From positions 1,366,501-1,430,500 of the forward strand of contig JAGFBZ010000863.1 in assembly GCA_018398805.1 (NCBI GenBank): a stretch of 64,000 nucleotides of DNA, read 5' to 3'. Position numbers and translations under genes: made by a program. How positions within the stretch are numbered: position 1 is the stretch's first letter; every line of letters begins with the position of its first letter. The notes under the pieces were generated by a model, which was given only the letters and a program-made list of their open reading frames with translations, did not search any database and had not been told where the DNA came from. This DNA comes from Hirundichthys speculiger. Taxonomy: Eukaryota; Chordata; Actinopteri; Beloniformes; Exocoetidae. Positions 22,752 through 33,983 of this stretch are shown in pieces.

Positions 22752-23755
22752 TTACCGTATTGGCCCAAATATAGGATGATATGAGGTTGTAGAAATCATA
22801 TTCTCAAAAATGGGATTGTATAATAATCAAGGTCAAGACTTTTCTATTTTCATTACGCATCCGCCCCACAAGATGGGGCCGGGATGAGAGCGACAGCTCA
22901 GCGAGGCTGAAGACCTCTGTGAGTGATGGACTGTTGTCTATTCAGATACACATATAACAAGCTAAAGGACACTGTGCACTACTGTTTTATTACACTTTTG
23001 TATCGCAATTACCCTTTCCCGTCCCAGTCAAATGATTGCATATGAAGCAAGCTAGATTGAGTCAGTTTGCAGTTTCCAGCTCCTTTATTCGTTTTTTTAA
23101 TTAGCAATTGGAATATAACAAACCATTTATTGCACTGATGTTTCATCTATGACACATTGCACTACTGTTTCGTTTCAATCTATAATTTAATTTAACAGTC
23201 TGACTTGTTAATGTTGTTCTTGAATAGCATTTGACTGATGGTAATGCAGTTTATTGTGCTATTATTACATCAATGATGTATTGCACTACTGTTTTTGTTG
23301 CAGTCTAGAATTTGTTTCTTACAGGCTGAATTGTTAATATTGTTCTTGAAATTGAATAGAACTTGACTTTGATGATGGTTATGCAGTTATTAACACCATT
23401 GATGCAGTTATTTAACTACATGGTTGTGCTTATTCACTGAGTCATAGTCTCAGATGTTAAGAGATTACAGTTTATTAAATAGTACTATAACTTGATCTTA
23501 AATATCAATATGGAAACCTGACATGTACCTGTACCATAAGTATGGTACCATACTTCCTAAAAAAAGATGAAATCAATAAAATGTTTCACAATACAGTAGA
23601 AAATTATCTCCGTGTGAATTTTTTTTATAATTATTGTACAATAAAAAAGTAGTTTATGAATACCTTTTTGTCAACATATTTTTAAGAAATTTGAAAAATA
23701 TGAGTCATTTTATAATCTGAGTCATCCTATACATACGGCCAACAAGGTACTTGCA
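22752..23755. mobile_element. TACCGTATTGGCCC-ended MITE, copy 1
   Basis: The left end TTACCGTATTGGCCCAAATA and the right end ATCCTATACATACGGCCAAC are diverged inverted repeats. The same family occurs at 33059-33681. This copy is longer because a segment with GCACTACTGTTT and TTGTTCTTGAAT repeats itself between 23150 and 23360. No coding capacity is seen. Confidence 0.7.
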
Positions 23756-24469
23756 TTTTGGGTTAAATTATACAAGCACATCTCACCATACATCAAAAGG
23801 AACCAAAATACACTGACATTATTCAGTGCCTTACCCAACTTTAAGCTACTCAGACTAACAAGACATTGTGAGATATTGTGCTCTAAATAAAAAGCCAAGA
23901 GTAATAAGCAGAAACACTACAATATAATTTTTAAGTTAAAATTAACATCAGCAAAGGCTCAAAAGTCACACACAATGCCATACCAACATCCCTAAAAAAC
24001 AGTCTGTCATACAGCTTTTACATTGTACAAAATAAAATTCAGTGTCCATAGGAGCAGGTGCAACTTAACTGAATGATGCATGTATAAAATGAGTTTAGAA
24101 AAAGTCAGTGAGAAATATTTAAGAATATGGCAAGAAGCTGCAGTTACAAAAAGGTCAACAAGTTATTTTTTTTTTAACAAAAGGACACCTCAATTATGTT
24201 CATGTACAAGGATGGTGCATTTTCATGTGCCAATTTAACAACAGGGTCTTTGAATGCAGACCCAGCAGCCCTGAGAATTAATGGAAATAATTAATGGAAT
24301 GATGCACGATAACCACTAAGTGACCAAATGTGCACTGCTGGACACAGTAAAACAGAAAATGTCACTGCTTCTGGTAAATCATGTGACAGCAATAGAAGAT
24401 GCTCAGGACAGTGACAGTCTTCCTCCAGGAGGCCAAGTCCAAACAAGCAATATTTGTTATTATTTATGT
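23756..24469. other. intron sequence, nothing recognised
   Basis: AT-rich, with no feature seen. Confidence 0.45.
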
Positions 24470-24775
24470 GTCCCAAGAGCCAGTTCTGGAAGCTGAAGGT
24501 CAGCACACCAAAGCCCCAGCCTTTGGCTGCTGTCCTTGGCACAATGCACCTGGCCCACATGGCCCCCGTCCTGCAAGTGGTGAGCTCTCAGGAGGGCGAG
24601 TCCATGTTGCTTGTTCACACTTGACCCCGGCTGGGCCCCATGGGTAAAGGCCTGGTCATCAGGTGCTTGCCTATAAGCTCCTCCCCCAGGCCTGGCTCCA
24701 GGGTGGGATCTGGGGACCCACGTTCATGTGAGTGCAATGCGGCTCCGTGATTTTTTTCTGGGCAGGTGGTAATAG
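24470..24775 (-). mobile_element. LINE 5' leader fragment, minus strand
   Basis: Its complement aligns by eye with 5960-6190: CACCCTGGAGCCAGGCCTGG then GGAGGAGCTT, ACCTG, CCAGGCCTTTACCCATGGGG, and ending AGAACTGGCTCTTGGGACA. This is the GC-rich leader just before the endonuclease. It lies opposite in orientation to the LINE 3' piece at 25240-25885. Confidence 0.75.
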
Positions 24776-25239
24776 GTGGCAGTAACGTGTTGCATTTTTG
24801 GCTTTTTGTGGACACAACCACTTCTGGTTGTGTCATTCATTTTATGTCATTTTCCACCTTCAATCAACCATGGTGTAGTACTGCGGTCCTGTGGAGTGTA
24901 AACCACATCGCTCAAAACAAAGAAGCTTCACATGTATCCCTTCATGGCTGACGTGATGTGGATAAAGTGGATGAACAATCTCTCTGCGCAAAGAATAGAT
25001 TTGGTGTTAGAAGAAGAACAAAACGGGGAAGAATGTCAACATGCTGAACCTCACAAGAAATTCCAGACTGTGATACCATCATTTAGACAAGGAAATGATC
25101 AGCACTGATGGTCGACTGTTCCAATGGTGATTCTGTCTACTTTGCCTGTAGTAACAGATAAGTCACTTGCACAGGGAAAAGATCAGGAATGCACAGATGT
25201 GCAAAGACGCGGTTGAGTGTGAGTGCTGCTCCCTTACAT

Positions 25240-25885
25240 GACATGCTTCATGGTACTTGGGTAGTCTCTGTTGAGGTAGTGCAGGTATCTGGTAAGGATG
25301 CCCCCTGGACGCCTCCCTGGGGAGGTGTTTTGTGCATGTCCAACTGAGAGAAGACTGCAAGACTGACCCAGGGCACACTGGAGAGATCCTATCTCCCAGC
25401 TGGACTGGGAACACCTTGGCCAGGAAGAGCAGGGATGTCAACAGGAAATTGGGAAAAACTCTGAAGTGGTTCACGAAGTTGGGGGGGGGGAATTTGAGTT
25501 TTGAGCACTCTCAGGGTGCTTTAGGAGGCATTCTGAGAACAGGATTGTATATTTAGGAAGCATCAAGTAAAGAACATCAAGTTGTCCATATTGTTACTTT
25601 AAATGCCACATAATCAGATTCAACATCATATTTAATAGCCAAAACAACAATAAAGCAGACTCATATATTCATCAAATAGAGCCTTGGAGCTCTATTTGAT
25701 GATTTGACCTGTTAAAAAACAGAAGTGACTGTAATGTAGGCCATGACAGATTTTATCTCAAAAATGACCCCCAGGATGGAAAAAAACTTGGAAATCCACG
25801 GATTCGTGAAAAATTGACATCCCTTGAAGAGGGAGGTCTGGGCCCCTCTAGTTAAGCTGCTGCCCTTCCCCAACCAACAATTTGG
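25240..25885 (+). mobile_element. LINE 3' fragment, split by a MITE
   Basis: GGTAAGGATGCCCCCTGGAC, GGGGAGGTGTTTTGTGCATG and GGGCACACTGGAGAGATCCT match the C-terminal region of the LINE at about 10960-11090. The end GGAGGTCTGGGCCCCTCTAG then TTAAGCTGCTGCCC lies at 25832-25870. The two parts are separated by the insertion at 25430-25825. Confidence 0.8.
25430..25825. mobile_element. 396-bp MITE with CAGGGATGTCAA ends
   Basis: It begins CAGGGATGTCAA and ends TTGACATCCCTT, an inverted repeat with CAGGG typical of hAT MITEs. GAAGAG flanks both sides (25424-25429 and 25826-25831), a 6-bp duplication that may be the remainder of 8 bp. It sits inside the LINE 3' fragment, so it is the younger of the two. 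Confidence 0.75.
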
Positions 25886-25984
25886 ATAAGTATTAGTTTA
25901 TGTGTGGATTTTGTGTGTGCACACATGCATGTTTCACCATGGTCTTATTATCCTTCTTGACATTACATAGTGACTTCACACTAT

Positions 25985-27310
25985 ACAGTATGCACTATAA
26001 AGACCAGGAAAGCTGCAGGACCAGACAGCATCAACCCCAGACAGCTCAGGGACTGTGCTGACCAGCTCTGTGAGGTGGTCATGTACATCTTCAACCTGAG
26101 CCTCAGTCTGGAGAAGGTCCCTGTTCTGTGGAAGACCAGTGCAGTACCTAAAACTGTGCACACAAAGGAGTCAAATGGTCCATGGTCAGGACCTAATGTC
26201 CTGACCATGGACAGGCTGATCCTCAACCACCTTTGCTTTGTGGTGAGCACAGCAATAGACCTGGTGCAGCCTCTCGGGGCAAACATGGGGGGGATGATGC
26301 TGTCATCTGCCTGCTACAGCGGGCACTGACACCCCTGGAGACTACCGGAAGCACTGTGAGAGGCATATGTTTGACTTCTCAAGTGCTTCAACATCATTCA
26401 GCAGGCACTTCTGCGAGGAAAGCTGGAGGGGGTAGGAGTGGACTACCTCACCAACAGCCTACAGTATGTGAGGCGGAGTAACTGTGTGTCTGTGGTGGTC
26501 TGCAGCACCGGGGCCCGTCAGGTAGTGGTACTCTCTCAGCTCCTCTTCACACTGTATACTTCAGACTTCACATTCAACACCAGCAACTGTAATTTACAGA
26601 GGTTCTCTGATGACTCAGCCATTGCTGACTGTGTGCCTGAGTGGAAAGAGCTTGAGTACAGGTACTTACACACCAGTAAGATGAAGGAAATGATTGACTT
26701 CCAGAGGAGGAGACTCCTCACACACTGGCAAACATCCAGGGCGATGACATTGAGATGGTGGATGGCTATCAGTACTTGGGTGTTCACCTTCAACAATACA
26801 CTGGACTGGTCCCACAACACTGGTGCATTGGACAAGAAGGGCCAAAGTTGCCTCCACCTTCTGAGGAGTGTGAGGTCTTTTAGAGTGTGCACACCTCTAC
26901 TAAGGACTTTCTCTGACTCTGTGGTAGCCTCAGCTATCCACTGCACTGTCATCTTCTAGGGAGCGGGCAGCTCCTACCAGGACAGGAAGAGACTGAACAA
27001 GCTTGTCAGGAGGCTCAGCTCTGTCCTGGGCTGCCTGCTGGCCTCTGTGGAGGAGGTGAGTGAGAGGAGGATGTTAGCCAAGCTGACATCCATTATGGAC
27101 AATCCCTCTTAGCCACTGCATCAGACAGTTGAGGTTCTGAGCAGCTCCTTCAGTGGCAGATGGATATTTTGTTAAATTTATTCTATTATTGTTATTGCTT
27201 AATTAAGTTTGTTTTCTACTTTGTTTTCATTCTTTCATATAGTCTTTAAAGCTGCTTTGACAAGTGAATTTCCCCACTTTGGGATCAATAAAGTTTGATC
27301 TTACCTTGAA
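25985..27310 (+). mobile_element. Rex1/CR1-like LINE, 5' truncated, degenerate
   Basis: Reverse transcriptase text is clear: TRKAAGPDSINPRQLRDCAD, YIFNLSLSLEKVPVLWKTS, RLILNHL, STGARQVVVLSQLLFTLYTS, LQRFSDDSAIADCV, YLGVH, and KKGQSCLHLLRSVRSFRVC. The catalytic YADD equivalent here is FSDDSA. The end TTTCCCCACTTTGGGATCAA then TAAAGTTTGATCTTACCTT is the usual 3' terminus of this LINE group. Frameshifts near 26300, 26430 and 26740 and a lost segment kill it. A perfect 15-bp hairpin lies at 26178-26212. Confidence 0.88.
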
Positions 27311-27490
27311 TTTATATTTATCTGTTGGTCTTTAAAGGTATTACCCAGCATAAGCATAAAAGAGAATAAATATTCACAAAATTGGTGTCTAGCATCAGAG
27401 ACACGTTTCCTTCTGTTGATGCAGCACAAATACTTTTATTTTTATGTTGACATATCAGTTAAAATTTATTTTCAAGGAATATCTGCTTAG

Positions 27491-27842
27491 AAGCAATACC
27501 GTGGCTTGGTTGTTAACACTGTTGACTCACAGCAAGAAGGTCCCTGGCCCAGCAGGGGCCTTTCAGTGTGGGGTTTGCATGTTCTCATATGCTTGCGTGG
27601 GTTTTTTCAAGGTACTCCAGCTCCCTTCCACAGTCCAAAAACATGCATATCTGGTTATCCCAGTAGGAATTAGTGTGAGTGTGTATGGTTGTTTGTCTAC
27701 ACAGTGCCCTCCTACGGAATGGCAACCTGCTCAGGGTGTACCCCTGCCTTTTGCCCAAAGAAGCCTAGGATAGTCTCAAGCAGATCCCCATGACCCTGCA
27801 CAGGAACAAGTGGGTATAGATAATGGATAGATGGAATATTTG
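27491..27842 (+). mobile_element. tRNA-derived SINE, plus orientation
   Basis: GTGGCTTGGTTGTTAACACT then GTTGACTCACAGCAAGAAGG and GTTTGCATGTTCTC are the head and body of a common fish SINE. The tail GATAATGGATAGATGG is at about 27820-27835. GGAATATCTGCTTA (27477-27490) and GGAATATTTGCTTA (27834 on) are a near-perfect flanking duplication. Confidence 0.78.
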
Positions 27843-28096
27843 CTTACTTGTAGGAAGCGTCATCAAGCTCCTGTGGTCTCTTGCCCCTGCATTGCTGCTG
27901 GCTTCCAGTCAGAGCAAATCAACCTGGTGAAGTTCACCTGTGTATTCTCCATTTAAGCAAACTCCAGTGTCAGTTACCTTATCAGATCATCTACTTGTTA
28001 ATCTGCACTTGATTTTTAAATAAACCTCTTGATCCATTCCTTAGTTTTTGTGTTTTCTAGGGTTTCCATGATAACCCGCAAAGTGGGTGACTTAAC

Positions 28097-28458
28097 ATCC
28101 ATCCGTCCATTATCTATGCCCGCTTAGTCCTGTGCAGGATCTGCTGTAAGCCTATCTTGGCTGTCTTCGGGCGAAAGGCAGGGGTACACCCTGGACAGGT
28201 CGCCAGTCCATCGCAGGGCCACATGTAGACAAACAACCACACACACTCACAATCACTACTACGTGCAATTTAGAACCACCAATTAACCTGACATGCATGT
28301 CTTTGGACTGTGGGAGGAAGCCGGAGTACCTAAAGGAAACCCAAGCAAGCACGGGGAGAATATGCAAACTCCACACAGAAAGGCCCCTGCTGAGGTTGGA
28401 ACCAGGAACCTTCTTGCTGTGAGTTAAAAGTGCTAACCACCAAGCCACCGTGCAGCCC
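28097..28458 (-). mobile_element. tRNA-derived SINE, minus orientation
   Basis: The same family as 27491-27842 in the opposite direction, about 250 bp away. GGTGACTTAAC (28086-28096) and GGTGACTAAAC (28459-28469) flank it, an 11-bp target duplication with one mismatch, which sets the ends securely. The tail (complement of ATCCATCCGTCCATTATC) is at the left. Confidence 0.88.
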
Positions 28459-28469
28459 GGTGACTAAAC

Positions 28470-29039
28470 AAGCAAATAAAAAAATAAATAGAAGTGACTT
28501 AACCTCCATGTTAAAACTTACCTATAACAGGTTTAAGCTAACACACAGGAAAGGGGATCATTTTTTTTTCATTTGTTGAGTATGAATAAATGAAATAAAA
28601 CCGGGCCATTAAACATGTTAAATGGCTTGCAGGACAGTCAGCAAGGCAACTGGTGACAGGTTAGGGTTGCAGGACTGGGCATAAAAGAAGAATACACCAA
28701 AGGGCTTCTCTTTTCAATAAAGGAAGAGTAAATGTTTATGACTTGTGTCAAGCATTGTCAGAGGATCACCAATCAGTTCAAAATAACTTCTCAATGCAAA
28801 ATTGAAAAGAATTTATGTTCTCATCTCTGATGAATAATATTGGTCAACGTCATCATGTTACAAAAGACCTTTTAAATATCAGAAATATAAACTAAAATTT
28901 TTTACTCAAGAAGGATACCTTATGTCAGCGCTAAACAGAAACCATGCAGTGGAAGCTCATTTCAGACAGAGAGAGACAGCGGACATGTTTTCAGATGAGT
29001 CTATGAATAATTGAGAAAATCAAATTCAGAATATAAAAC
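28470..29039. other. intron sequence, nothing recognised
   Basis: No exon or bounded repeat is seen. The strong donor-like TATAG|GTAAGT on the minus strand near 28521-28535 has no convincing exon with it. Confidence 0.4.
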
Positions 29040-29230
29040 TCCTACAAGGGAACAAAACTAAAGTACTGGTTCAGATACCAGTGGGTTGGTGGAGTGGTGG
29101 TGCAGAGGGAACCTGGATCAAAATCCAAACTCAAGAAACAGAGGCCTTCAGCAAATATATCAATCCACTGGACAGAAATATCAAGTTCACTTTAGATCAT
29201 GCACAAAATACCAAGATGTTCAAGGTACAA
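29040..29230 (+). mobile_element. Penelope-type retroelement fragment
   Basis: The frame from 29081 reads GTWIKIQTQETEAFSKYINP then LDRNIKFTLDHAQN. The pattern W.K...E.FS..IN..D.NIKFT is the stretch after the catalytic box of Penelope-like reverse transcriptases. The expected YVDDTW just before is disrupted by an extra GGTGGAGTGG-like stretch. No GIY-YIG domain follows. Confidence 0.6.
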
Positions 29231-29604
29231 ATAATTATTTTTTTTGTATGTGGCAGGAGTGTCTAAGTAAATTAGAAGAATCTTCTCAAAACAAAACATT
29301 CCAGCGCTTGTCGAATCAAACAATACCCTCAAAACAAAACCTGTTTAACCCTACAGATAAAACACACCAACAGAATTTAAGCAGCTACACAGTTCAGTAT
29401 AGGGCAGACAGCACGGATCATAACAGAGGAGAAACCTTCATCATTGATGTTTCCTTTCCAGATGTGCAAACTGCTCATACCATACACACTAATACACTCC
29501 CATACTATCCAAGGTGCAGGCTTTTGATCTGAGAGCTGATAACAACCCAGATAGCTCCCCTCCTCTTTGGTCTGGAGGATACAGCATCTATGGTTTCCAA
29601 AAAT
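29231..29604. other. intron sequence with an unexplained open frame
   Basis: A plus-strand frame stays open from 29086 to 29532 but has no recognisable domain, and its first part overlaps the Penelope-type fragment in another frame. I do not treat it as a gene. Confidence 0.35.
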
Positions 29605-29970
29605 ATTTTCAAATTTTGATGTTTCTGACCACAGGGTTGTTTAACAATTTGCCTTAGTTCATTTTAAATGAGCCCAGAGAAGGGAATGGTGTTTTTAGAT
29701 CCTTTCAAGATATAGCTTTTTTTTGCATGTCAAAGCTTTAAACCTGCATTTGTTAACAGCACGGCAAACTGTATTCTCAGACACTGATTTCCAGAACTAT
29801 TCCTGAGCCCAGTGCTTTCCTTAGCAGATTGTTGCCTGTGCAGTCTGAGGGTCCAAAGATCATGGGGATCCAATACTGATCCTGCATCTTGTCTCATGTG
29901 CTGAGATTGCTCCAGATTTTCAGGATCTTATCATGATATTATTTACTGTAGTTAATCAGATCGTCAAATG
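29605..29970. mobile_element. fragment of a common fish DNA-transposon-like repeat
   Basis: CATTTTAAATGAGCCCAGAG, TTTAAACCTGCATTTGTTAA, GCACGGCAAACTGT and TTGCTCCAGATTTTCAGGAT are landmarks I recognise from a widespread fish interspersed repeat with ACAACCCCAATT-type ends. No termini are present here. The class is not asserted. Confidence 0.5.
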
Positions 29971-30857
29971 TTTCAGAATTATGAGCTGGACTATATATAG
30001 TGACTTTTTTTTTTTTGCACTGGTAGCTGCTGTAATAATTTCAATTTAGTCTTTAAAATAAGTTTTTTCAACCTCTGCAGTTGTGAGTTCAGAATGATTA
30101 AAATAAGGAATGCTTAGACACTAGTTTTTATATCTTCTTTTAGTATGATAAATGAATCTAAATACCAATTAATCCTATTTGTTGGAGAAGGCACAGAATG
30201 TCTGAAACTAAATGAAGGTTAATAATTGTAATTATTATATTAACTGTGACAACAAAACAACTTGGACGAATTAGCTTTTTTTAATATAGCAACAAGCATG
30301 GATACAATACAACCTATAATAAAGAAACGAATGGCTAAGAAAATTATGAATGATGGATGATTGGCCAAATGTAATTTTTGCTGAGGGGGCTTGCAAGTGT
30401 AGCACCTGATTAATGAGCTAGTATTTCTCATTTAAAAGTTAAATTAGCCACATAACATGTTTCAGTACAGTTTGTGAAAAGCATCTCAGAATTCATTATT
30501 CCAAGTATACTTCTCTCAGGAAAGTTATCTAACAGCATTGGATTGGGCAGGAAGTGTGAGGGAATCATAGCCAGACTATCAAAGTACAGACAACATGCAT
30601 ATGTTGCATTTCTGAGAAGCTAAGTTAACATACCAAGTTGAGGATGTAACAAGAACGACTGCAGGTGCCACTGGAAAATGTGTTAATTAAAAACAACCAG
30701 AATATATTAATTCCAACATTTCAGTCCAATAAATGATATGCTAATGCAAAATGAATGACTGAATCACTGACTGTCCTAATGAATGATAAAATACATTTTA
30801 AAAAGTCAGAAAATGAAAAAAAATATATGAAATAACTGTGCCTTTCAGTTGTCTTAC

Positions 30858-30980
30858 CCGTGTTCTGTCCCTCTTTATCCTTCCGGCTCTTGGTAAGTGA
30901 GCAGTATGGACGTCGCTCTTTCACTTCCATAATGCTTCTGCTAGTGCTGCTGGTAAACATACAGGCATGCTGTTGTTCAG
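30858..30980 (-). CDS. tenm3: teneurin-3, first coding exon with start codon
   Basis: Minus-strand exon from the acceptor TTGTGTCTTTGCAG to the donor GTAAGA. The start at 30930-30928 gives MEVKERRPYCSLTKSRKDKE then GQNT, the near-invariant N-terminus of teneurin-3; teneurin-2 and -4 differ in this stretch. I chose this start because it matches the family and has A at -3 and G at +4. An in-frame ATG at 30960 would add MFTSSTSRSI but has a poor context. The last base is phase 1 and pairs with GT of the 15427-15547 exon. The exon opens with 50 nt of untranslated sequence, so a non-coding exon lies upstream. The cytoplasmic domain started here links teneurins to the cytoskeleton and, in some paralogues, to nuclear partners. 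Confidence 0.96.
30921..30968 (-). promoter_or_regulatory. upstream ORF overlapping the tenm3 start codon
   Basis: The first ATG of the exon (30968) opens a 15-codon frame that ends TGA at 30923-30921, seven bases past the main ATG. It has A at -3. Such overlapping upstream frames usually lower translation of the main frame. Only the sequence is seen; the effect is inferred. Confidence 0.5.
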
Positions 30981-33058
30981 CTGCAAAGACACAATGGGAA
31001 ACAAGTAGAGAGAAAGACAGAATGATAAGGAACTAAGAAGGAATGAAAAAAAAAAACTGAGACAGAATGAGTGTGAGAGTCAGACAAATGGAGTAAGGTG
31101 TTAATGGAAGTATGAACAAAACATTTAGTAGGGACAAAAAAAGGTATAGTCAGTGACCAAGGCCTCATCTTAAGCCCTTTTTGTACAGTGGTCAATTCAT
31201 ATTCCACCAAAAAAAGACTAGCTGAGCCATCACTGTTCACTTTTGGTAAGTCTAAGTAGAGCTAGACTATGTGCAGCATTAGTGTGTGGGTACACACAGC
31301 ACAGCGAGTCAATGTCAGGAAAGCAGCAGAGCAACAGCAGTGAGTCATAGTGGTATGTCTTGCAGTGCTGGTTTACCTTTTCATGCACACAGCAGTTTGG
31401 ATCTGTTGTCTTTTGCAAACTCAAAGGCATAGAAGTGGCCCATCAATTTTGACTCCAGTCACTCGCATCTTTGCATTTTTATTTATTTATTTATTTTTTG
31501 TGATATGCACTTGTATGATCTGCACTATAATCTTTACAAACATTAACTAACACTGTGTGCTCAGTTGGTGTATTTACACCCAGTGGTCAACATGAATCCT
31601 GAAGAGGCACATACTGTGAACCCTGCACATCACTTTGGTTGATATGTAGAGAAACAAATACAGTAATTTGCGAAAGTTAGTGCACTCGCTTTCAATTCCA
31701 GGTTTTCTTATGTAAAAACATCATAAAAAAATATAATACAAGTGGGTATCATTGGGGTCCAAGCAGATTCGTAGTAAAAGCAATCTCTGAACAGCTTCAG
31801 TCAGCCCTTTAGGTATTGCAAAAAAAAAAAAAAAAAAAAAATACTTCTATGAGTATGTGAAGAAAAACATATCATGATAAGATTGTGTGAAGCTGTGACA
31901 GAGGGGGGGACAAGGACTGCCTGTAGTGGTCAGACAGCTTTAAAAATTGTCAACTTAATCTGAGACACTGATCCTTAAATCCCCTACTCTCTGGACTTGC
32001 ATGTGTGTGTGTGTGTGTGCGTGCGCACACTTTTATAAATACATTTACTTGTATGTCTAATTTGTAATGCACCTTGTTGCCTGTAATTTAGAATTTGTGG
32101 ATTCTGTTCAAATAAGTTTTTTTTTTTCAATCTTGTAACTTTCAAAATGAATATGTTGTATTGGCTTGTGCTTGATGACCACAGGACATGAAGAATATCA
32201 GCAGTACCCTGAAACAGATTTCAGTCAGGATTCACTTCTTGTTTATATCCGTTCAGTATACTATAAAATGCATAATATGTCTTATAAATAGGTTGAATTA
32301 TGTATTAGGTAAAAGGCAACACAGAGCCACTTTAGAGCCATGTGCTTATGAGGTACATAATATTCATTTATTAACTACTGATCTACATTGGGCTCAATAA
32401 TCACAGTATGTCATGTCTTGAGCAAAGCCCATTTTGGCTTGAGGCCCCTAAATGATTCAGAGGGACAGGAGGTGATATACATAATTATTCTTGAGGAGCT
32501 GTTGTGAAGCATTCTGTCTCTTTATACAAATGGGAGTTAATACTGACAGGGGTGGTAAGAACACAAGATAGTCACTGACCGTATCTGGTTCATTACTATA
32601 TTTGAGGAATTTGCATTAAGAAACCATTTTTAAGCAAACCTGCAAACTTTGTTTCAAAAACAATAACCATTTCTATCCTCGGGGTTCTTCTCTCAGGAGC
32701 AGAAGGACATTGTGTGTACATCACAGAAATACAGACCAAACAAAAAATGAGGCAGTAACAAAGATAAAGGATAGTCTACAATTAATCCTACATCATAATT
32801 GCTTCAACATTCAGTTTAAAATTAAACTCTTTTGGAGAGGAGATTCAACCATATTATCAGGAAGCAGTTTGACGTGTTGCTAATAAATGTTATTAATTCA
32901 AATACAAGGTGCCACAAGTGTTTGTACACCTTGCATTAGTCTGACATCTCCCTCAACAAATAAATAACAAAACTGTGGATATTGTCTCTGCCAATTACTA
33001 AATAAATGTGAAGTAAATGATTACTCACATATTTGACGAATATTTACTTAAACAATTA
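30981..33058. other. 5' flanking intron or UTR intron, no gene seen
   Basis: A-rich runs (31821-31840) and a GT repeat (31998-32018) are present. The teneurin acceptor's pyrimidine tract occupies the first 30 bp. No exon or bounded element is recognised. Confidence 0.5.
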
Positions 33059-33681
33059 CCGTATTGGCCCGAATATAGGACAATATTTTATCCTGGAAAT
33101 CATATTCTCAAAAATGGGGGTCGTCTTATAATCGAGGACTAGACTTTTCTATTGTAATTATACATCTGTACCACTAGATGGAGCCCGCACCTAGGTAACC
33201 AGTGAGAATGGAGGAACCACACAGCCAACTCGAGCAAAGGGCTTTGAAAGTTTTGTTGGAGTCCAGAATTAGTTTTTTACAGACTGAATTATTTATGTTG
33301 TTCTTGAATAAAACTCGACTTCAATAGTTATGCAGTTATTGAACTACATGGTTGTAGCTTATTCAGAGTCATTCTCAGATTTGAAGAGAACACAGTTTAT
33401 TATATAGTACCATACCTTGATCTTAAATAACATGGAAATCTGACACTCAAGTATGGTACCACACTTCCTAAAAAGGATGAGATCATTAAAATGTTTAACA
33501 ATACAGTAGAATGTTATCTCTGTGGTAGTTTTTTTCATAGTAATTGTACAATAAAAAAATGTTTTATGAATGAATTATTTTATGAATTGCCTTCATCTTA
33601 TTTTTATTTTCCCAAAATGATATTTGAAAAATAGGGGTCGTCTTATAATCAGTGTTGTCCTATATTCGGGCCAATAAAGTA
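33059..33681. mobile_element. TACCGTATTGGCCC-ended MITE, copy 2
   Basis: Ends TACCGTATTGGCCCGAATAT and the inverse of CCTATATTCGGGCCAATAAA form clear terminal inverted repeats. GGGGTCGTCTTATAATC occurs near both ends as a subterminal repeat. It is the better preserved copy of the family seen at 22752-23755. TA flanks suggest a Tc1/mariner-type mover, not proven. Confidence 0.8.
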
Positions 33682-33983
33682 TGTGAACATAATAAAAATA
33701 AACCAATAAAAAAGTTGTGAATGTTCATTTAAGTTGAGGAATTTTGCATGTTATCCTACTATTAACTATTATGTTATTTTTAATTATGTTACTATTATTA
33801 TCAGTCATTAGGCTCACTATACTGAATCAGCATTGACCTCCAAAAAACCCAGTATTAGTAGACTACTGATACTCTATTGTAGTAGAAGGCATGCATGGCT
33901 CAACAGAGACTCTCTCATGCTCTCAGTGCTAAAAAGAAACCAAGAGTTGTTCTTGTTGTCCTCCATTAATGATGTATAATAAG

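Noticed and set aside
28521..28550. 16-nt microexon with a strong donor (GTAAGT) on the minus strand
   Set aside because: The acceptor-to-donor distance is only 16 nt and no teneurin peptide is expected there; chance is more likely.
29086..29532. 148-codon open frame as a host gene
   Set aside because: It overlaps a Penelope-type fragment read in another frame, has no domain and no splice context.
30928..30960. ATG at 30960 as the tenm3 start
   Set aside because: It is in frame but has a poor context, and the added residues are not part of known teneurins; the start at 30930 matches the family.
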